A DNA stretch of 26,450 nt. Origin: a bacterium. Its GTDB lineage: Bacteria > Bacteroidota > Ignavibacteria > Kapaibacteriales > UBA961. The notes beneath the pieces were generated by a model. That model was not told the origin of the DNA. It saw nothing but the letters and a program-made list of their open reading frames with translations, and ran no database searches. Made by a program: the position numbers and the translations under genes. Position 1 is the stretch's first letter; every line of letters begins with the position of its first letter. Shown here one piece after another: positions 23,975 to 26,450 of the stretch. The DNA is taken from NCBI GenBank assembly GCA_022844575.1, contig JALHLL010000019.1:1-26450 (forward strand), in the 5' to 3' direction.

Positions 23975-23989
23975 CTTTATCTATTGTAT

Positions 23990-25309
23990 ATGAACGAAAA
24001 AACAATCTTCAATTCCTTACTGTTTATCACAGGTCTCGTTTGTTTCGGATATTTCCTTATACAAAGCGGTTTTGCTGCAAATCCATTAATGATTTTCGGT
24101 ATTGCTATCTTTGTTCTCATGCCCTTAAGAAAGGAACATCCGATTGCTCGTCGTACATTATTACTTACATGTATCACATTTGCAATATGGTTGTTTAGAG
24201 ATTTGGGAGTAGCACTGTTGCCATTCGGAGTTGCTTTTTTGCTGGCATATCTGACTGATTCGTCAGTTAGTTGGCTCGAACGAAAAAAGTTTCCGAGATG
24301 GTTGGCAGCGCTTATCATCGTTGCTTCATTAGGTGGGTTAGTAACATCCATAGCAATATTTGTTTTCCCTTCGGTTTTTTCACAACTTGATGATATAATT
24401 TCACAAGTATCTTCCTTTGTCACAAGTAGTCAGAAATTCCTCGAAAGTAGAAAATTCTATCGTATGCTTGATGATCTCGGTTTGCCGAAAGACACTTTAC
24501 GGGATATTGTTCAAAACGAATTCGCACCTCGATTAGAGTCCGTTTTTACTTCCGTACTGAAAGCACTTTTATCACTACTCACAAGTTTATCATTACTTGC
24601 ATCTCAGGTAATTAACGTTATCCTCATACCTATCTTATCCTTCTATTTTGTAAAGGATTTACCTAAATTCAAAAAGTTGTTGAAGGAAATCCTAACAAGA
24701 AAAGATCAAAAGGTATTTAGTGATTTACAAAGAATAAACTCAATAGTTCGTACATATATTGGCTGGCAAACAATTGTTGCATTGTTTATAGGAGGCATTT
24801 CATCGTTATTTTTTGCACTTTTCGGTGTTCCGTATCCTATCGTCTTGGGCATTATATGCGGGCTACTAAACCCTATACCTATTTTCGGTTCGATTGCAAG
24901 TACGATAATCGCCGTTATTACAGTCCTTCTGGTTCAGCCGGAAAATTCCACTTTAGGTGTGGTTGCGGTCATTGCAGTTATCAATGGCTTGCACTTTATC
25001 AATGCGTATATGGTAGAACCGCGTGTATTGGGTGAAAAAATTGGTCTTCATCCGATAATCCTACTGGCTTCGCTTTTCATATTCAGTCATTTTTTCGGTT
25101 TTTGGGGTTTATTGGTAGCTGTGCCCGTTACTGCCGTTCTTGTTATGTTTTTTAGGGATTGGAAAGAACAGGGTACATTACCCCTTCATATGACTTCAAC
25201 GAGTAAAACAATGGATTATGCACGGGAATTTTTACAAAAAGTACAGAAGGATAATGATTTGTCGAAACAGAATACCGAAACTGATTCTAAGGAACAACCA
25301 CTAGTTTAA
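23990..25309 (+). CDS. AI-2E family transporter (PerM/YdiK type)
   Basis: A 439-residue integral membrane protein from ATG 23990. An in-frame ATG at 23900 would overlap the bacilliredoxin gene and run through the terminator, so I reject it. The segments are hydrophobic near residues 5-20, 25-40, 55-85, 110-135, 200-225, 255-275, 280-320 and 335-380, which fits the eight-helix plan of the family. 'DLGVALLPFGVAFLLAYLTD' and the C-terminal 'GLLNPIPIFGSIASTIIAV' and 'EPRVLGEKIGLHPI' are family hallmarks. The name comes from a proposed autoinducer-2 exporter; other members carry out sodium/proton exchange or unknown transport, so the substrate is open. The last 23 bases overlap the end of the HIT gene on the opposite strand. 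Confidence 0.9.
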   Translation: MNEKTIFNSLLFITGLVCFGYFLIQSGFAANPLMIFGIAIFVLMPLRKEHPIARRTLLLTCITFAIWLFRDLGVALLPFGVAFLLAYLTDSSVSWLERKKFPRWLAALIIVASLGGLVTSIAIFVFPSVFSQLDDIISQVSSFVTSSQKFLESRKFYRMLDDLGLPKDTLRDIVQNEFAPRLESVFTSVLKALLSLLTSLSLLASQVINVILIPILSFYFVKDLPKFKKLLKEILTRKDQKVFSDLQRINSIVRTYIGWQTIVALFIGGISSLFFALFGVPYPIVLGIICGLLNPIPIFGSIASTIIAVITVLLVQPENSTLGVVAVIAVINGLHFINAYMVEPRVLGEKIGLHPIILLASLFIFSHFFGFWGLLVAVPVTAVLVMFFRDWKEQGTLPLHMTSTSKTMDYAREFLQKVQKDNDLSKQNTETDSKEQPLV

Positions 25310-25799
25310 GAAACTCGCTTGAAAGTTTTTGCCAGGTTTCGTCTAATGATTCTGAGATTACCTTTGTTTCGGCAATAACTGGTAGAAAGTTTGTATCTCC
25401 TCTCCAACGTGGTAATAAATGGAAATGTAAATGTCCAGGAACTCCAGCACCGGCACTTTCACCTAAGTTCGCACCGATATTGATTCCATCAGGTTTATAG
25501 ATAATGTTGAGAACTTTAGTGGAACGTTGCAACAGGAACATCAATTCTTCAGCTTCTTCCTTACTTAGCTTGTCAAATTCATGACAATGCCTTATTGGTG
25601 TTACCATTATATGCCCTGTATTGTAAGGGTATCTGTTAAGAATCACAAAGACATATTCACCTTTATAGACAACAAGGTGTTTTTCAACTTCATCAGATTT
25701 AGCGGCATCACAAAAGAAACAATCCGATTTCGGCATTTCATTATCTTCCGAAAAACTTTGTATATACTTTGCTCTCCAAGGAGCCCACAACTGTTTCAT
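25287..25799 (-). CDS. HIT family nucleotide hydrolase/transferase
   Basis: A 170-residue HIT protein. The N-terminal 'MKQLWAPWRAKYI' is the usual start of the group related to mycobacterial Ap4A phosphorylase, and 'CFFC' (27-30) may bind zinc with a later His. 'VILNRYPYNTGHIMVTPIRH' and the HIT triad 'HLHFHLLPRW' (123-132) are complete, with the central nucleophile His125. It probably cleaves dinucleoside polyphosphates such as Ap4A, or nucleoside phosphoramidates, in the cytoplasm. The exact reaction cannot be chosen from sequence. Its start lies 15 bases from a hairpin terminator belonging to the upstream gene, and its end overlaps the converging transporter gene by 23 bases. Confidence 0.92.
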   Translation of the reverse strand: MKQLWAPWRAKYIQSFSEDNEMPKSDCFFCDAAKSDEVEKHLVVYKGEYVFVILNRYPYNTGHIMVTPIRHCHEFDKLSKEEAEELMFLLQRSTKVLNIIYKPDGINIGANLGESAGAGVPGHLHFHLLPRWRGDTNFLPVIAETKVISESLDETWQKLSSEFLKLVVVP

Positions 25800-25802
25800 T
25801 TA

Positions 25803-25840
25803 TTAAAAAAAATAAACCCATATGGTTTACCACATGGGTT
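25803..25840 (-). terminator. Intrinsic terminator of the outer-membrane barrel gene, directly before the HIT start
   Basis: Read on the minus strand, a stem of 7 bp, one mismatch and 3 bp (25815-25825 with 25830-25840) with a 4-base loop is followed by TTTATTTTTTTTAA. The U-tract ends only a few bases before the HIT ATG at 25799. Confidence 0.75.
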
Positions 25841-25877
25841 GTAATACAAACTTTTGATTCCGATTATTAACCAAATT

Positions 25878-26450
25878 TTAGAGTACGATCCTTAAATCAG
25901 CACCGATTTGCAATGCACTTATAGACCAGTTATCTGTTGTTGTTACTTTTGTTAGACCGAAATTGTAATAAACGGCAGGTACAAGAATGAACCTTTTAAG
26001 CAAAATCTCATATTGTACACCGGCTTTAATTGCGGCGCGCATACCTGACTGATTAATTACTTTACCATCATAAAGCGTGATTGATGTTCTTGAGTCATCT
26101 TTGTATCTTGCAGCATATCCTTCGGTTACATTTTGTGCTATTTCTTCCGGAGTTGCAACAAATTGTGCAGGACTATTTGCGTTAAGAACCAAATTATATT
26201 CTTGTGTCAGATTCGAACTAATTGGAAAACCAATTTGAGGTCCTGCCGAAAATCCGAAAAACGTACCCGGGATATTCCAACGATACATTATCTCAAAGTT
26301 CAATAGAGCATACCTTACTTCCGTTACGTGCTCAATATTTGTTTCGCCTGTACTAGTGCCAAAGCGCGAAGGTAAAGCTTTGTCTTCCGGTTCATTAAAA
26401 TAAGCCGGCTGATAATCGTACATCAAACGAGCAATAATCGAGGAATTAGC
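25878..26450 (-). CDS. Outer-membrane beta-barrel protein, C-terminal part (cut by window edge)
   Basis: An open minus-strand frame of 190 codons that runs off the window at 26450 with no stop. The TTG near 26426 is an internal Leu codon, not a start, since the frame continues upstream with ANSSIIARL. The sequence alternates hydrophobic and polar residues ('IIARLMYDYQPAYF', 'YALLNFEIMYRWNI', 'GVQYEILLKRFILVPAVYYNF') and closes with 'ISALQIGADLRIVL', a typical last barrel strand. It resembles the PorT/OMP_b-brl class of Bacteroidota proteins. The N-terminal signal and any plug or periplasmic domain are outside the window. No ligand or partner can be assigned. It ends at the terminator 38 bases downstream. 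Confidence 0.75.
   Translation of the reverse strand, partial: ANSSIIARLMYDYQPAYFNEPEDKALPSRFGTSTGETNIEHVTEVRYALLNFEIMYRWNIPGTFFGFSAGPQIGFPISSNLTQEYNLVLNANSPAQFVATPEEIAQNVTEGYAARYKDDSRTSITLYDGKVINQSGMRAAIKAGVQYEILLKRFILVPAVYYNFGLTKVTTTDNWSISALQIGADLRIVL

Noticed and set aside
23900..23989. ATG at 23900 as start of the AI-2E transporter
   Set aside because: The stretch overlaps the bacilliredoxin end and runs through a terminator hairpin; its hydrophobic look comes from the T-rich hairpin.
329..26380. Depletion of AAGCTT sites as a mark of the HindIII-like system
   Set aside because: By eye I find three AAGCTT sites (329-334, 362-367, 26375-26380). Neighbouring words such as AAGCTA and AAGCTC occur about five to six times per strand, so the shortage is mild and not convincing in 26 kb.
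26424..26426. TTG at 26426 as a start codon of the barrel gene
   Set aside because: The frame is open to the window edge with barrel-like residues, so this is an internal Leu codon of a cut gene.

Overview
The window comes from an AT-rich genome of the Bacteroidota/FCB group. The evidence is a type IX secretion (T9SS) C-terminal sorting domain, a PorE-like OmpA protein, a CarboxypepD-plug TonB receptor next to an HYC_CC_PP-like Cys-rich protein, a bacilliredoxin, and -7 boxes of the Bacteroidota form TAnnTTTG upstream of several genes. I cannot fix the lineage further; Kapaibacteria/Ignavibacteria-like relatives are an inference only. Most of the window is ordinary chromosome with short intergenic gaps, none longer than about 180 bases. 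I see no rRNA, tRNA, CRISPR array, insertion sequence or integrase.

Layout: (1) 1-3405, minus strand: a cut anti-sigma factor gene, its ECF sigma factor with a possible self-recognised promoter, and an 847-residue coiled-coil protein. (2) 3466-5554: a secreted Asp-box protein exported by T9SS, ending at a bidirectional terminator. (3) 5579-8335, minus strand: a three-gene unit with a secreted amidotransferase-like protein (often labelled 'asparagine synthetase B'), menaquinone methyltransferase MenG and a LiuC-like crotonase. (4) 8395-11571: a PorE-like OmpA protein and a META-domain lipoprotein, ending at a second bidirectional terminator. (5) 11591-13916: release factor 3 and a lipoprotein form of MsrA, divergent. 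(6) 14008-15749: a two-gene restriction-modification system whose nuclease closely resembles HindIII; this is the clearest accessory element. (7) 15813-20179, minus strand: a dacB-tgt-yajC-ribBA unit whose genes overlap or lie within 30 bases of each other. (8) 20190-23423, minus strand: dut, a Cys/His-rich HYC_CC_PP-like protein and a TonB-dependent receptor, probably a metal-handling pair. (9) 23496-26450: a bacilliredoxin, an AI-2E-family transporter, a HIT hydrolase and a cut outer-membrane beta-barrel gene.

How the genes relate: the T9SS cargo and the PorE-like protein fit an envelope with a type IX secreton. The TonB receptor and Cys-rich protein fit outer-membrane metal traffic. MsrA and bacilliredoxin are thiol and methionine repair functions. 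The points most worth a second look are the HindIII-like system with a TSPPY-type methylase, a Tgt without its zinc cysteines, the long coiled-coil protein beside an ECF sigma factor, two hairpin terminators lying directly before start codons, and a G8 tract inside dacB.
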